Assembly: GCA_002473085.1 (NCBI GenBank)
Contig: DKTP01000041.1
Span: 1 to 25,001 of the forward strand
Direction: 5' to 3'
Length of the DNA stretch: 25,001 nucleotides
From: Anaerolineales bacterium UBA7227
GTDB taxonomy: Bacteria; Chloroflexota; Anaerolineae; Anaerolineales; Villigracilaceae
The translations under genes were made by a program, and so were the position numbers. Shown here piece after piece: positions 6,409 through 13,907 of this stretch; within the stretch, counting starts at the first letter, position 1; each line of letters opens with the position of its first letter. The notes beneath the pieces are model-generated. The model was not told the DNA's origin and did not search any database. It was given only the letters and a program-made list of their open reading frames with translations.

Positions 6409-6472
6409 AAAAATAAAAAGGATTCCACAAGTTCTACTTGCGGCCTTCCCGAAATAGAACTTCGGAATTCCA
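6409..6472 (-). repeat. Dispersed ~63-bp palindromic repeat, copy 2
   Basis: Inverted relative to the copy at 3975-4038. The ten-base arms AAGTTCTATT / AGTAGAACTT and the CCTTTTTATTTT end are kept. The copies bracket sbcC and the micro-ORF unit. Confidence 0.75.
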
Positions 6473-6539
6473 AATTTTCATCATTCAGGGCGAACCCCCG
6501 TTCATGGATACTTTGTTGCAATCAACGCTTTTCACCGGC

Positions 6540-6569
6540 ATTGCGAGACGCCAAAAGCGTCGAAGCAAT
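6540..6569. repeat. Short palindromic repeat of the ATTGCGA...GAAGCAAT kind
   Basis: ATTGC-GA-GACGC, loop CAAAA, GCGTC-GA-AGCAAT: two helices joined by a GA/GA internal loop. The remainder of 6473-6834 shows no gene. It contains a TAAAAT at about 6670 and GC-rich hairpins such as GCGAAG/CTTCGC near 6762-6776. Confidence 0.4.
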
Positions 6570-6834
6570 CTTCTCATCAATCGGGGAACTGCTGCGCTTG
6601 CAGCGGCAAGCCGTCAAGGCGTACAGCCGAGCGACGGAAGAACCATAAAGACCGCATCCCGGATTCACGTTAAAATATGCCGAGCCATTGTGGATGGGCC
6701 GCGGACGTCCAATTTCTAAATTCATCCCGGGGATTTGACCGCCGGCGTTGGCGCGTCCCCGGCGAAGCGGCTTCGCTGCGGATGGCGCGCAGCCGCCAAT
6801 GGGACGATCCGCCGCCGGGCAGCGGATAGGAGAC

Positions 6835-6855
6835 ATGACCACAGACTATGGATAA
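6835..6855 (+). other. Six-codon ORF overlapping the antiporter start
   Basis: ATG 6835 follows AGGAG (6827-6831) closely and encodes MTTDYG before TAA at 6853-6855, overlapping the antiporter ATG at 6848. The only good ribosome site serves this mini-ORF, so the antiporter may be translated by coupling. Confidence 0.35.
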
Positions 6856-8317
6856 TTACGTGCTTATCGGCGCTTCTGTCATATTGCTGATCAGTGTGCT
6901 CGTCAGCAAAATTGCCGACCGGTTCGGCGTGCCTGTGCTTTTGTTGTTCCTGATCCTGGGAATGCTGGCGGGTTCCGACGGTCTGGGCGGCATCTACTTC
7001 GACGATCCCGCCCTGGCGCAGATCGTCGGCGTTATCGCCCTGATTTTGATCCTGTTTTTCGGAGGGCTTAGCACGGAATGGAATCAAATCCGTCCCGTGC
7101 TTAAGGAGGGCCTGCTCCTTTCCACGCTGGGGGTTTTTATCACCGCGCTGATCGTGGGACTCTTTGCCGGCGCGCTGCTTGGCCTGTCGCTGGTTGAAGG
7201 ACTGCTGCTCGGTTCGATCGTCTCGTCAACGGACGCGGCCGCGGTCTTTTCGGTGCTGCGTTCCAAAGGCATCAGTCTCAAAGGCAGGATCAAGTCGCTG
7301 CTGGAACTGGAGTCGGGCAGCAACGATCCGATGGCGATATTCCTCACGATCGGCCTCATCCAGCTGATCACGCAGCCCGACTTGTCGCCGCTGAGCCTGA
7401 TCCGGTTCTTCATCCAGCAAATGCTGGTTGGAGCGGCGTTGGGATACGTCATGGGGCGGGCGATCCTGTTCCTGGTCAACCGCCTGAAACTGGGTTACGA
7501 AGGCCTTTATTCCGTCCTGATGTTGGCGCTGGTGTTTCTTACCTTTGGGTTGACCGACTTGATCGGCGGCAGCGGCTTCCTGGCGGTTTACCTGGCCGGG
7601 ATCGTCCTGGGTCACCACGATTTCATCCACAAGCGGAGTATTTTACGCTTCCAGGACGGGCTGGCCTGGATCATGCAAATCGCCATGTTCCTGACGCTCG
7701 GCCTGCTGGTCTTCCCGTCCCGCCTGGTCCCTATCATCGGTATTGGGATGCTCATCGCGGCGTTCCTGATGTTTATCGCCCGCCCCGTCAGCGTTTTTAT
7801 CGGCCTGATCCCAAGCGCGTTGACCTGGCGGGAAAAGACGTTCATCTCCTGGGTGGGTCTGCGCGGCGCCGCTCCCATCATCCTGGCTACCTTTCCCTTC
7901 CTCGCCAAACTTCAGCAGGCCGACTTGATCTTTAACGTGGTCTTTTTCGTGGTTCTAAACTCGGTGTTATTACAAGGCACTTCGATTCCCATTGTCGCGA
8001 AATGGCTGGGAGTCGACGCGCCCATGACGCGCAGGCGGACCTATCCCATCGAATACACGCCCGTAGGCGGATTTAAAAGCGAACTCAAGGAACTGCTGAT
8101 ACCGCCCAATTCGACCATGGCCGGGAAAGCCATCGTCGAATTGGAACTCCCCGAACACTTCCTGGTGGTCCTGATCGCCAGGGAAAACGACTTCATGCTG
8201 CCAAGCGGAGGAACCGCGCTGCAAGAAGGCGACACCCTGCTGGCGCTCTCGGACAGGGAATCGTTCGACGAGGTCGCGGCGAGATTCGGCCTGTCCGAGA
8301 GTCACGCGGCGGGCTGA
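6848..8317 (+). CDS. K+/H+ antiporter, NhaP2/CvrA type (CPA1 with RCK_C domain)
   Basis: A 489-residue inner-membrane antiporter of the monovalent cation:proton antiporter-1 family. About 12 hydrophobic segments span residues 3-385. The conserved ion-path motifs SIVSSTDAAAVFSVLR near 125-140 and LELESGSNDPMAIFL near 151-165 are present, as is the GLRGAAPIILATFP segment near 338-351. Residues ~410-485 (IPPNSTMAGKAIVELELP ... LQEGDTLLALSDRESF) form a TrkA-C/RCK_C domain, as in the K+-selective NhaP2/CvrA branch, where it is thought to regulate export of potassium. Start 6848 fits the membrane N-terminus, although the nearest ribosome site is better placed for the overlapping mini-ORF at 6835. 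It is transcribed alone and ends before a shared terminator. Confidence 0.88.
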   Translation: MDNYVLIGASVILLISVLVSKIADRFGVPVLLLFLILGMLAGSDGLGGIYFDDPALAQIVGVIALILILFFGGLSTEWNQIRPVLKEGLLLSTLGVFITALIVGLFAGALLGLSLVEGLLLGSIVSSTDAAAVFSVLRSKGISLKGRIKSLLELESGSNDPMAIFLTIGLIQLITQPDLSPLSLIRFFIQQMLVGAALGYVMGRAILFLVNRLKLGYEGLYSVLMLALVFLTFGLTDLIGGSGFLAVYLAGIVLGHHDFIHKRSILRFQDGLAWIMQIAMFLTLGLLVFPSRLVPIIGIGMLIAAFLMFIARPVSVFIGLIPSALTWREKTFISWVGLRGAAPIILATFPFLAKLQQADLIFNVVFFVVLNSVLLQGTSIPIVAKWLGVDAPMTRRRTYPIEYTPVGGFKSELKELLIPPNSTMAGKAIVELELPEHFLVVLIARENDFMLPSGGTALQEGDTLLALSDRESFDEVAARFGLSESHAAG

Positions 8318-8367
8318 CGGCGCGTCCCTTCCGCGAAGACGGATTGCGAGCCTCAACGGGAGAAAAA

Positions 8368-8496
8368 ATGACGGACGAGATTCACATCACCTTTCTCAGG
8401 CACGGAAATGAAAACGTCCAAACGCAAGCCCCCGAGCAGACGCCCGGGGGCTTTTATGGTCAGACTACGCCACCACGCTTACCATCTTTCCTTTGA
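8368..8496 (+). pseudogene. 5' stub of a histidine phosphatase gene
   Basis: After GGGAG, ATG 8368 opens MTDEIHITFLRHGN, the exact start expected of a phosphoglycerate-mutase-like histidine phosphatase, including the catalytic LRHG motif. After about 14 residues the sequence becomes the shared terminator and the antisense end of leuS, and the frame stops at 8496. The body of the enzyme is gone. Confidence 0.5.
8426..8456. terminator. Bidirectional terminator between the antiporter and leuS
   Basis: AAGCCCCC (8426-8433) pairs with GGGGGCTT (8446-8453) and TTTTAT follows on the plus strand. On the minus strand it follows the leuS stop by eleven bases but has only a short T-run. Confidence 0.7.
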
Positions 8497-11488
8497 CGAC
8501 GATCACTTTCTTCGGCTCGCGTCCCTCCAGGAATTTCTGGACGTGGTCGCTCGCCAGCGCGGCGGATTTGACCTCCTCCTCGCCCGCGTCCGCGGCGACG
8601 ACGATCCGGTCGCGCACCTTGCCGTTGACCTGCACGGGGATCTCGATCACGTCCTCCCGCGCGGCGGCCTCGTCCACCTGCGGCCATTTCTGCTGGTGGA
8701 TGGAGTACGGCTTGCCGAGGCGCGCCCATAGTTCCTCTGTGATGAACGGCGCGACGGGAGCCATCATCTTCAAGTAGATCTCCCGCGCCTCGTCCCATGC
8801 GGAAGAGCCGGCCGCGCCGGCCTCGCGCGCTTTGTGCATCTCGTTCAACAGTTCCATCAACGAGGATACGACGGTGTTGAACTCGAAATTCTCGAAGTCG
8901 TGCGTCACGCGGCGCAGGGTCTGGTGGACGCGGCGGCGCAGGCCGCGCCCGTCGTAGGCCGCGCCCGCCTTCGGCGGAGTCGGATCCGTGAACAGCGTCC
9001 ACACGCGGCGGATCCAGCGGGCAGTTCCCTCGATGCCCTGCGAGTCCCACGGTCCGCCCAAGTCCCAGCGCGCGAAGAACATGATGTAGGCGCGCACTGT
9101 GTCGGCGCCGTAGCGCCGCACCAGCAGGTCGGGCGCGATGACGTTGCCCTTGCTCTTCGACATCTTGTCGTTGTCTTCGCCCAGCACCATGCCCTGATTC
9201 CGCAGTTGCAGCATTGGTTCATTGCCCTCGGTTACGCCGCCGTCGCGCATGGCTTTGTGGAAGAAGCGCGTGTACAGCAGGTGCATGGTGGCGTGTTCGA
9301 TGCCGCCGGTGTACGTGTCCACGGGCATCCAGTAGTTGTATTCCTTCTCGTCGAACGGCCCCTTGTCGTAATGCGGACTCAGGTAACGCAGGTGATACCA
9401 CGACGAGCACATGAAGGTGTCCATTGTGTCGGTCTCGCGCGTGGCGGGACCGCCGCAAACGGGACAGGCGGTATTCTTCCACGTGGGATGCAGTTTCAGC
9501 GGGCTTTCGCCGGTCGGACGCCATTCCACATCCTCGGGTAATTCGACGGGCAGCTGGTCTTCGGGGACGGGATTCCATCCGTGCGTTTCGCAATAGACCA
9601 TCGGGATGGGCGCGCCCCAATAACGCTGGCGCGAGATCAGCCAGTCGCGGTAACGATAGTTGACCGATTCTTTGCCGATGCCTTTTTGCTCCAGCCAGTC
9701 AATCACCGCGCTGATGCCGGGGTTTTGGCGTCCCTTTTGGTCGTTGACCTCCGTCCCGTTGAACGGACCGGAGTTGACCATCACGCCCGCGCCGTCGTAG
9801 GCTTCTTCCAGTTCCTTCCCGTCCTCCCCTGCGTTTTGGGTTTCGGGTCGAATCACCTCGATAATCGGCAGGCCATATTTTTTAGCGAACGCGAAATCGC
9901 GCTCGTCGTGCGCGGGGACAGCCATGATCGCGCCCGTGCCGTAACTCATCAACACATAATCCGCGATCCAGATCGGGATGCGTTCGCCGTTGACCGGGTT
10001 GATTGCGTACCCGCCGGTGAAGACGCCCGTCTTCTCCTTGTCAGCGGCTTCGCGTTCGATGTCCGATTGACGCGCGGCCTGCGCCTTATACGCTTCCACT
10101 TCGGCGCGTTGCGCGTCGGTAGTCACCTTGTCCACCAGCGGATGCTCGGGAGAAAACACCATGAACGTCGCGCCCCACAGCGTGTCGGGCCGCGTCGTAA
10201 ACACAGTCACCTTGTCGTCAGCCGCTGACGACTGATTGCCGATCGCTGGAAACTGGACTTCCGCGCCCTCGCTGCGTCCGATCCAGTTCGTTTGCAGCGT
10301 CTTCACGCGCTCGGGCCAGTCAATCCCGTCGAAGTTCAACAGTTCGTCGGCGTACCGGGTGGTGCGGAAGAACCACTGCTCCAGATCCTTCTTAATGACG
10401 GGCGTGCCGCAGCGTTCGCAGTGACGGTCATCGCCCCACACCTGCTCGCGCGCCAGCGTAGTGTTGCAATTCGGGCACCAGTCCACCGCCGCCATTTTGC
10501 GATACGCCAGTCCCATCTTGTACAGTTTGATGAAGAACCACTGCGTCCAGCGATAATATTCGGGATCGCAGGTCGCCGCCTCGCGCTCCCAATCGAACAT
10601 CGCGCCCATCGAACGCATCTGCAAGCGCATCCGCTCGATGTTCGCGTAAGTCCGCTTCATCGGATGGATGCCGTCTTTAATGGCGGCGTTCTCGGCGGGC
10701 AGGCCGAACGCGTCGAAGCCCATCGGGAACAACACATTGAAACCCTTCATCCGCATAAAGCGCGCCCGCGCGTCCGACGGGGTCATCGCGTACCAATGCC
10801 CAATGTGCAGGTCGCCGCTCGGATACGGCAGCATCGTCAACGCGTAATGTTTGGGACGGCTCTCGTCAACCGCCGAGCGATACAACTTATCCGCCTCCCA
10901 TTTCTCCTGCCACTTCTTTTCAATTGCATCCGGGCGATAGCGCGACTCGTCCACGGGCATCTCTTCCTTTTTCACGGGGACGACGGACTTGGGCGACTCC
11001 AACTTTTTGATGACCGCCCGGACCGCGTCCACGTGCGGGATGACCGCCTTCGGCGGCGCGGGCGCGATCGCCGTCACGCGCTTCGTCCGCTTCGCCCTCG
11101 ACGTTTCAGCGGGCGCGGCCTTCCCGGCTTTTTTCTTCACGACAGGTTTCGCCGTCCCCGCCTTGCCGACGGGTTTCCGCGCCGCGACTTTGGTCGTCGT
11201 CGTTTTCGCTTTCGGCGCGGGTTTCTTTGCCGCCGATTTTTTGGCGGGAGTGGCCTTCTTTTTAACGACAGTTTTCACCGCTCTCGTCTTGCTGACGGGT
11301 TTCCGCGCCGCGACTTTCGCCGTCGTCATTTTCGCATTCGGCGCGGGTTTCTTCGCCGCCGATTTTTTGGCGGGCGATTTCGCGGAAGTCTCTTTTACCG
11401 CGACCGTCTTTTTCGCAACGACTTTCTTCTTCGCCGCCTTTTTGACGGCCGTCTTCTTGTTTGCAGTTTTCTTTTTTGTTGCAGCCAT
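8465..11488 (-). CDS. leuS: Leucyl-tRNA synthetase with a Lys/Ala/Pro-rich N-terminal extension
   Basis: A 1007-residue frame. From about residue 177 it is a normal bacterial LeuRS (about 830 residues), charging tRNA-Leu with leucine: HIGH at 228-231 (PYPSGDLHIGH), zinc-type CPNC and CERCG pairs near 335-365, the editing-domain TTRPDTLWG near 430-438, a CPVCG pair near 655 and KMSKS at 775-779. Residues 1-140 are almost only K, A, P, T and V with AAKKPAP and KKK runs, like the tail of histone H1 or AlgP, and contain a 42-residue tandem duplication. ATG 10960 (residue 177) has AAGGAAG just upstream and could give the canonical enzyme by internal initiation. Residues ~412-421 carry a diverged heptad repeat. 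A leucine T-box lies upstream. Confidence 0.95.
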   Translation of the reverse strand: MAATKKKTANKKTAVKKAAKKKVVAKKTVAVKETSAKSPAKKSAAKKPAPNAKMTTAKVAARKPVSKTRAVKTVVKKKATPAKKSAAKKPAPKAKTTTTKVAARKPVGKAGTAKPVVKKKAGKAAPAETSRAKRTKRVTAIAPAPPKAVIPHVDAVRAVIKKLESPKSVVPVKKEEMPVDESRYRPDAIEKKWQEKWEADKLYRSAVDESRPKHYALTMLPYPSGDLHIGHWYAMTPSDARARFMRMKGFNVLFPMGFDAFGLPAENAAIKDGIHPMKRTYANIERMRLQMRSMGAMFDWEREAATCDPEYYRWTQWFFIKLYKMGLAYRKMAAVDWCPNCNTTLAREQVWGDDRHCERCGTPVIKKDLEQWFFRTTRYADELLNFDGIDWPERVKTLQTNWIGRSEGAEVQFPAIGNQSSAADDKVTVFTTRPDTLWGATFMVFSPEHPLVDKVTTDAQRAEVEAYKAQAARQSDIEREAADKEKTGVFTGGYAINPVNGERIPIWIADYVLMSYGTGAIMAVPAHDERDFAFAKKYGLPIIEVIRPETQNAGEDGKELEEAYDGAGVMVNSGPFNGTEVNDQKGRQNPGISAVIDWLEQKGIGKESVNYRYRDWLISRQRYWGAPIPMVYCETHGWNPVPEDQLPVELPEDVEWRPTGESPLKLHPTWKNTACPVCGGPATRETDTMDTFMCSSWYHLRYLSPHYDKGPFDEKEYNYWMPVDTYTGGIEHATMHLLYTRFFHKAMRDGGVTEGNEPMLQLRNQGMVLGEDNDKMSKSKGNVIAPDLLVRRYGADTVRAYIMFFARWDLGGPWDSQGIEGTARWIRRVWTLFTDPTPPKAGAAYDGRGLRRRVHQTLRRVTHDFENFEFNTVVSSLMELLNEMHKAREAGAAGSSAWDEAREIYLKMMAPVAPFITEELWARLGKPYSIHQQKWPQVDEAAAREDVIEIPVQVNGKVRDRIVVAADAGEEEVKSAALASDHVQKFLEGREPKKVIVVKGKMVSVVA
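10220..10254 (-). repeat. Diverged heptad repeat element, copy D, inside leuS
   Basis: Five 7-bp units on the minus strand: AGTTTCC, AGCGATC, GGCAATC, AGTCGTC, AGCGGCT. They keep the AGNNNTC pattern of the other copies, and most changes are A/T to G/C. The encoded AIGNQSS is in the same frame as VISNQFS in sbcC. It sits just before the TTRPDT motif of the editing domain. Confidence 0.45.
11123..11374 (-). repeat. 126-bp tandem duplication in the leuS extension
   Basis: Residues 39-80 and 81-122 are two copies of a 42-residue unit containing PAKKSAAKKPAP, KVAARKPV and VVKKKA. The copies differ at about a quarter of positions, so the duplication is not recent. Confidence 0.75.
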
Positions 11489-11547
11489 TCTGACCTCGTC
11501 GAATCAGGTTTCACATGCCGGGAACGCCCGGTTTTGACTTGCCTGCT

Positions 11548-11586
11548 AAAAAAACAAAATTCCTTCATCCACTCTGGGACGAAGGA
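11548..11586 (-). terminator. T-box terminator of leuS
   Basis: TCCTTCGTCC (11586-11577) pairs with GGATGAAGGA (11570-11561) and is followed by ATTTTGTTTTTTT. The 5' arm is shared with the predicted antiterminator. Confidence 0.85.
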
Positions 11587-11870
11587 CCTTTGTCGCTCCG
11601 CGGTGCCACCCGGCTTCGTCTGGTAGTCTCCATCTTACAGCCTTCAACAAACCAGCTGTTTGGCTTCAGACTAACCGACGCTCTTTGATCTGCGATAACG
11701 GGCAACCCGGCGTTGACTACTTTTTTTCACCAACGCGGTCTCCCTTGCGGGAAAGCGGGCGAGTTCAGTCTTACCCTCAGGGGATGTGTTCCCGTGGACA
11801 CACCGAAGGGCTTCCACCTCGCTGTCCCTTCTCGCTGACGGGATGACCTACTACTCCTGCCGTGACCTTT
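11548..11870 (-). promoter_or_regulatory. Leucine T-box leader (specifier CTC)
   Basis: The minus-strand leader of leuS carries the T-box sequence GGGTGGCACCGCGG (11611-11598), followed by the terminator hairpin. Upstream, Stem I can be traced: a GGC/GCC base, an S-turn with AGTA (about 11855-11850) facing GAA, an upper GTC/GAC helix, the AGCGAG bulge and a distal GGTGGAAG loop. The triplet after GAA is CTC (11763-11761), a leucine codon, matching the downstream gene. Uncharged tRNA-Leu(GAG) should stabilise the antiterminator and turn leuS on. Confidence 0.85.
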
Positions 11871-11876
11871 GTCGGC

Positions 11877-11923
11877 GTTGGAGAACGTCTCTTCGGTTCC
11901 TGCTCGAGCGGGCGTTCTCCAAC
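11877..11923. repeat. 11-bp inverted repeat between tRNA-Ala and the T-box
   Basis: GTTGGAGAACG (11877-11887) and CGTTCTCCAAC (11913-11923) form a perfect stem around 25 bases. There is no T-run, so it may be a processing signal or pause hairpin instead of a terminator. I see no promoter between the tRNA and the T-box. Confidence 0.6.
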
Positions 11924-11933
11924 GTCCAAATTG

Positions 11934-12006
11934 TGGACCCAGGGGGATTCGAACCCCCGACCTTCTCAATGCCATTGAGACGCGCTCCCAACTGCGCTAT
12001 GGGCCC
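11934..12006 (-). tRNA. tRNA-Ala (GGC)
   Basis: Minus strand. Acceptor GGGCCCA pairs with TGGGTCC (one G-U), D arm TAGCGCAGTTGGGAGCGC, anticodon arm TCTCA-ATGGCAT-TGAGA with anticodon GGC, T loop TTCGAAT. Discriminator A, CCA not encoded. It is the second gene of a tRNA-Ala pair. Confidence 0.95.
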
Positions 12007-12043
12007 GGGCTTTCCAGTGTTCAGTTTTTCGCGGACAGCGTTC

Positions 12044-12078
12044 AGTGACCGATTACTGATAACTGGTTACTAATCACT
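12044..12078 (-). repeat. Heptad repeat element, copy B, between the tRNA-Ala genes
   Basis: Five 7-bp units on the minus strand: AGTGATT, AGTAACC, AGTTATC, AGTAATC, GGTCACT. It begins eight bases after the end of tRNA-Ala(CGC). A further CAGTGTTCAGT-like stretch at 12015-12026 may be a decayed part of it. Confidence 0.8.
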
Positions 12079-12085
12079 GAACAGG

Positions 12086-12158
12086 TGGACCTGAGGGGAT
12101 TCGAACCCCTGACCTCCTCAGTGCGATTGAGGCGCGCTCCCAACTGCGCTACAGGCCC
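12086..12158 (-). tRNA. tRNA-Ala (CGC)
   Basis: Minus strand. Acceptor GGGCCTG pairs with CAGGTCC (one G-U), anticodon arm CCTCA-ATCGCAC-TGAGG gives anticodon CGC, T loop TTCGAAT. Discriminator A, CCA not encoded. It is very similar to its neighbour tRNA-Ala(GGC) in the D arm and loops, so the pair probably arose by duplication. Confidence 0.95.
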
Positions 12159-12176
12159 GGTAATTAGGCGAAGCGC

Positions 12177-12205
12177 ATTGTACCTGAGGGGTAGGGGAAT
12201 GTCAA
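12177..12205 (-). promoter_or_regulatory. Promoter of the tRNA-Ala pair
   Basis: TTGACA (12205-12200), 17 bases, TACAAT (12182-12177) on the minus strand, 18 bases before the first tRNA. No second promoter is visible before tRNA-Ala(GGC), so both are likely co-transcribed, possibly on into leuS. Confidence 0.8.
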
Positions 12206-12233
12206 GCAAAGATTCGGCGTCTCCGGCGGCCGG

Positions 12234-13670
12234 CTACGGCGAGAGCGCCTCCGGCTGGAAGCACGGCTGATAATCCGCGCCGAGGATGAGGCGGTATTGG
12301 ACGGGGCTGTTCGGGTCGGGCAGGGACACGAGACGGTTGGGCATCAACCCCAGCGCGTTCAGCAGCAGCGCGCTTCGGTTGTAATCCTGCGCGGCGGAAA
12401 GGTCCACGAGGATGGTGGCGGCGTAGTCGCGGCGGTCGGCGGGAGCGAGCCGCGCGGCGTAACCCGCGTAGTTGAGACGGGAGGCCGCGAGCGCGTCCCA
12501 GCCGTCGTTGGGCGTCCCGTTCTGGATCTCGACCGTGATCGCCTCGTTGACGGCCGCCGCGGCCGAGGCGGTGAGCGCCTGCGTCACGAGTCCCTGCAAG
12601 GCGGCCTGGTCGGGCAGCAGCACGTAGGCGCCGCCGGGCGTGATCCACGAAGTGACGATGGGCGGGCGGATGTAGTAACTGCGGATGTCGGCGTTGGAGA
12701 GTCCCGGCGCGAGCGCCGCCAGTTTGAGCAGGTCGGCCAGCCCGAGGTCGGTGGCGACGAGCGAGTTCAGGTCGGCGTAGAGTTGCGGGATCTTCGTCAG
12801 CGCGTCGCCGGTCAACGCGCGGGCGTAGATGGAGCGCAGCACTTCCTGCTGGCGGCGGCCGCGGTCGAAGTCGTTGGACTTGGAGCGTGAACGCGCGTAC
12901 CAGAGGGCCAGGTCGCCGTCCATGTGCATCAGCCCGGGACCGGCCGTGTAGAGAAACCAGTTGTCTTCGTTTTCGGGATCGAGTTCGGGAGAGATGAGCC
13001 GCCAGTCGGTGTAGGCGCAGGCCACGGGGACGTCGATCCCGCCGAGGGTGTCCACGATACGGCGGAAGCCGTCGAATTCGACCATGGCGGTATGGTCAAT
13101 ATGCAGGCCGAGGTTGTATTCGATGGTGTCTTTCAGCAGTTGAGCGCCGCCCCCGGCATAATCGTTCAACTCGCCGTGTTGATACGCGGTGTTGACGCGC
13201 TGCATTTCCCAGGAGGGGATGTAGACCCACAGGTCGCGCGGGATGGAGATGAGCGAGACCTGTCCATCCTTTGGACGCAGGATGGCGATGACTAAAGTGT
13301 CGGTGCGGAACGTGCCGCCCGGACGTTTGTCCGAGCCGATGAGGAGGAAGGCGACCGTGTCGGGGTAGTCCGCGATGTTGGCGGGCGGAGGCGCCGCGCT
13401 GGGATATGGGACGGCCGGCGCGGGCGTGGGCAGCGCGGCGACTTCCGTCGAGATGACCAGCGGCGGGAGCGGGGTGGCGAACGTCTCCGCGGAGATGGTG
13501 GGGAAGGGAGTGGCGAGCGCGGGCTGGAAAGGCGTGGGCGTGGGAGAGGCCAGTCCGCGCGGGGTGACGATGATGAACGGGAGTCCATGCACCGCGGTTG
13601 GGGCGGGTTGTCGTCCTCCGCAGGCGGCGAGCAGGAACGCGATGAGGAGGATGAAGGAGAGTCGACGCAT
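12234..13670 (-). CDS. LytR-CpsA-Psr (LCP) family lipoprotein
   Basis: A 478-residue exported protein. MRRLSFILLIAFLLAACGG is a lipoprotein signal with the lipobox cysteine at residue 17, so the mature protein should be lipid-anchored outside the cytoplasmic membrane. A Pro/Thr-rich linker to about residue 95 is followed by the LCP domain: FLLIGSDKRPGG, RTDTLVIAIL, SLISIPRDLWVYIP, NTAYQHGE and DFDRGRRQQEVLRSI carry the conserved Asp and Arg residues. LCP enzymes move polyprenyl-phosphate-linked glycopolymers onto the cell wall. The last ~110 residues resemble a LytR_C domain (VEIQNGTPNDGWDALAASRL). A longer frame from TTG 13706 exists, but the signal peptide favours ATG 13670. It is a single gene, reading toward the tRNA-Ala promoter. 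Confidence 0.85.
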   Translation of the reverse strand: MRRLSFILLIAFLLAACGGRQPAPTAVHGLPFIIVTPRGLASPTPTPFQPALATPFPTISAETFATPLPPLVISTEVAALPTPAPAVPYPSAAPPPANIADYPDTVAFLLIGSDKRPGGTFRTDTLVIAILRPKDGQVSLISIPRDLWVYIPSWEMQRVNTAYQHGELNDYAGGGAQLLKDTIEYNLGLHIDHTAMVEFDGFRRIVDTLGGIDVPVACAYTDWRLISPELDPENEDNWFLYTAGPGLMHMDGDLALWYARSRSKSNDFDRGRRQQEVLRSIYARALTGDALTKIPQLYADLNSLVATDLGLADLLKLAALAPGLSNADIRSYYIRPPIVTSWITPGGAYVLLPDQAALQGLVTQALTASAAAAVNEAITVEIQNGTPNDGWDALAASRLNYAGYAARLAPADRRDYAATILVDLSAAQDYNRSALLLNALGLMPNRLVSLPDPNSPVQYRLILGADYQPCFQPEALSP

Positions 13671-13726
13671 GGAGTGGCGGTTTGGCGGAGGGGCTGGGAC
13701 TTTCAAGGCCGAGGACGCGGCGTGTG

Positions 13727-13743
13727 GAAAAACGCCGTTTTTC
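13727..13743. promoter_or_regulatory. 17-bp palindrome upstream of the LCP gene
   Basis: GAAAAACG, one base, CGTTTTTC is a perfect palindrome between the divergent LCP and ruvA genes. It could be an operator or a small bidirectional terminator. The rest of 13671-13895 shows nothing I can name. Confidence 0.35.
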
Positions 13744-13895
13744 TTGCCGCGAACGATCGGGCTTCATCCAATTCGGTTTTGCTGGATTTGCGGCTTATTT
13801 TGACATTTTACCAGTTTCCTTGTCTGAGCCGGAGGCCGGGTTGTCTTTGAAAAAACGAGTCCCAATGTCTTCGCGCCATCGGCGGACTTTGCGGT

Positions 13896-13901
13896 TAAAA
13901 T
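13896..13901 (+). promoter_or_regulatory. -10 box of ruvA, leaderless arrangement
   Basis: TAAAAT ends six bases before ATG 13908. There is no Shine-Dalgarno. Confidence 0.45.
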
Positions 13902-13907
13902 AGACTC

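Noticed and set aside
10292..11626. 444-codon plus-strand ORF
   Set aside because: It is the antisense of leuS and its T-box. Its Arg/Phe-rich composition mirrors the Lys/Ala tail, and leuS is unmistakable.
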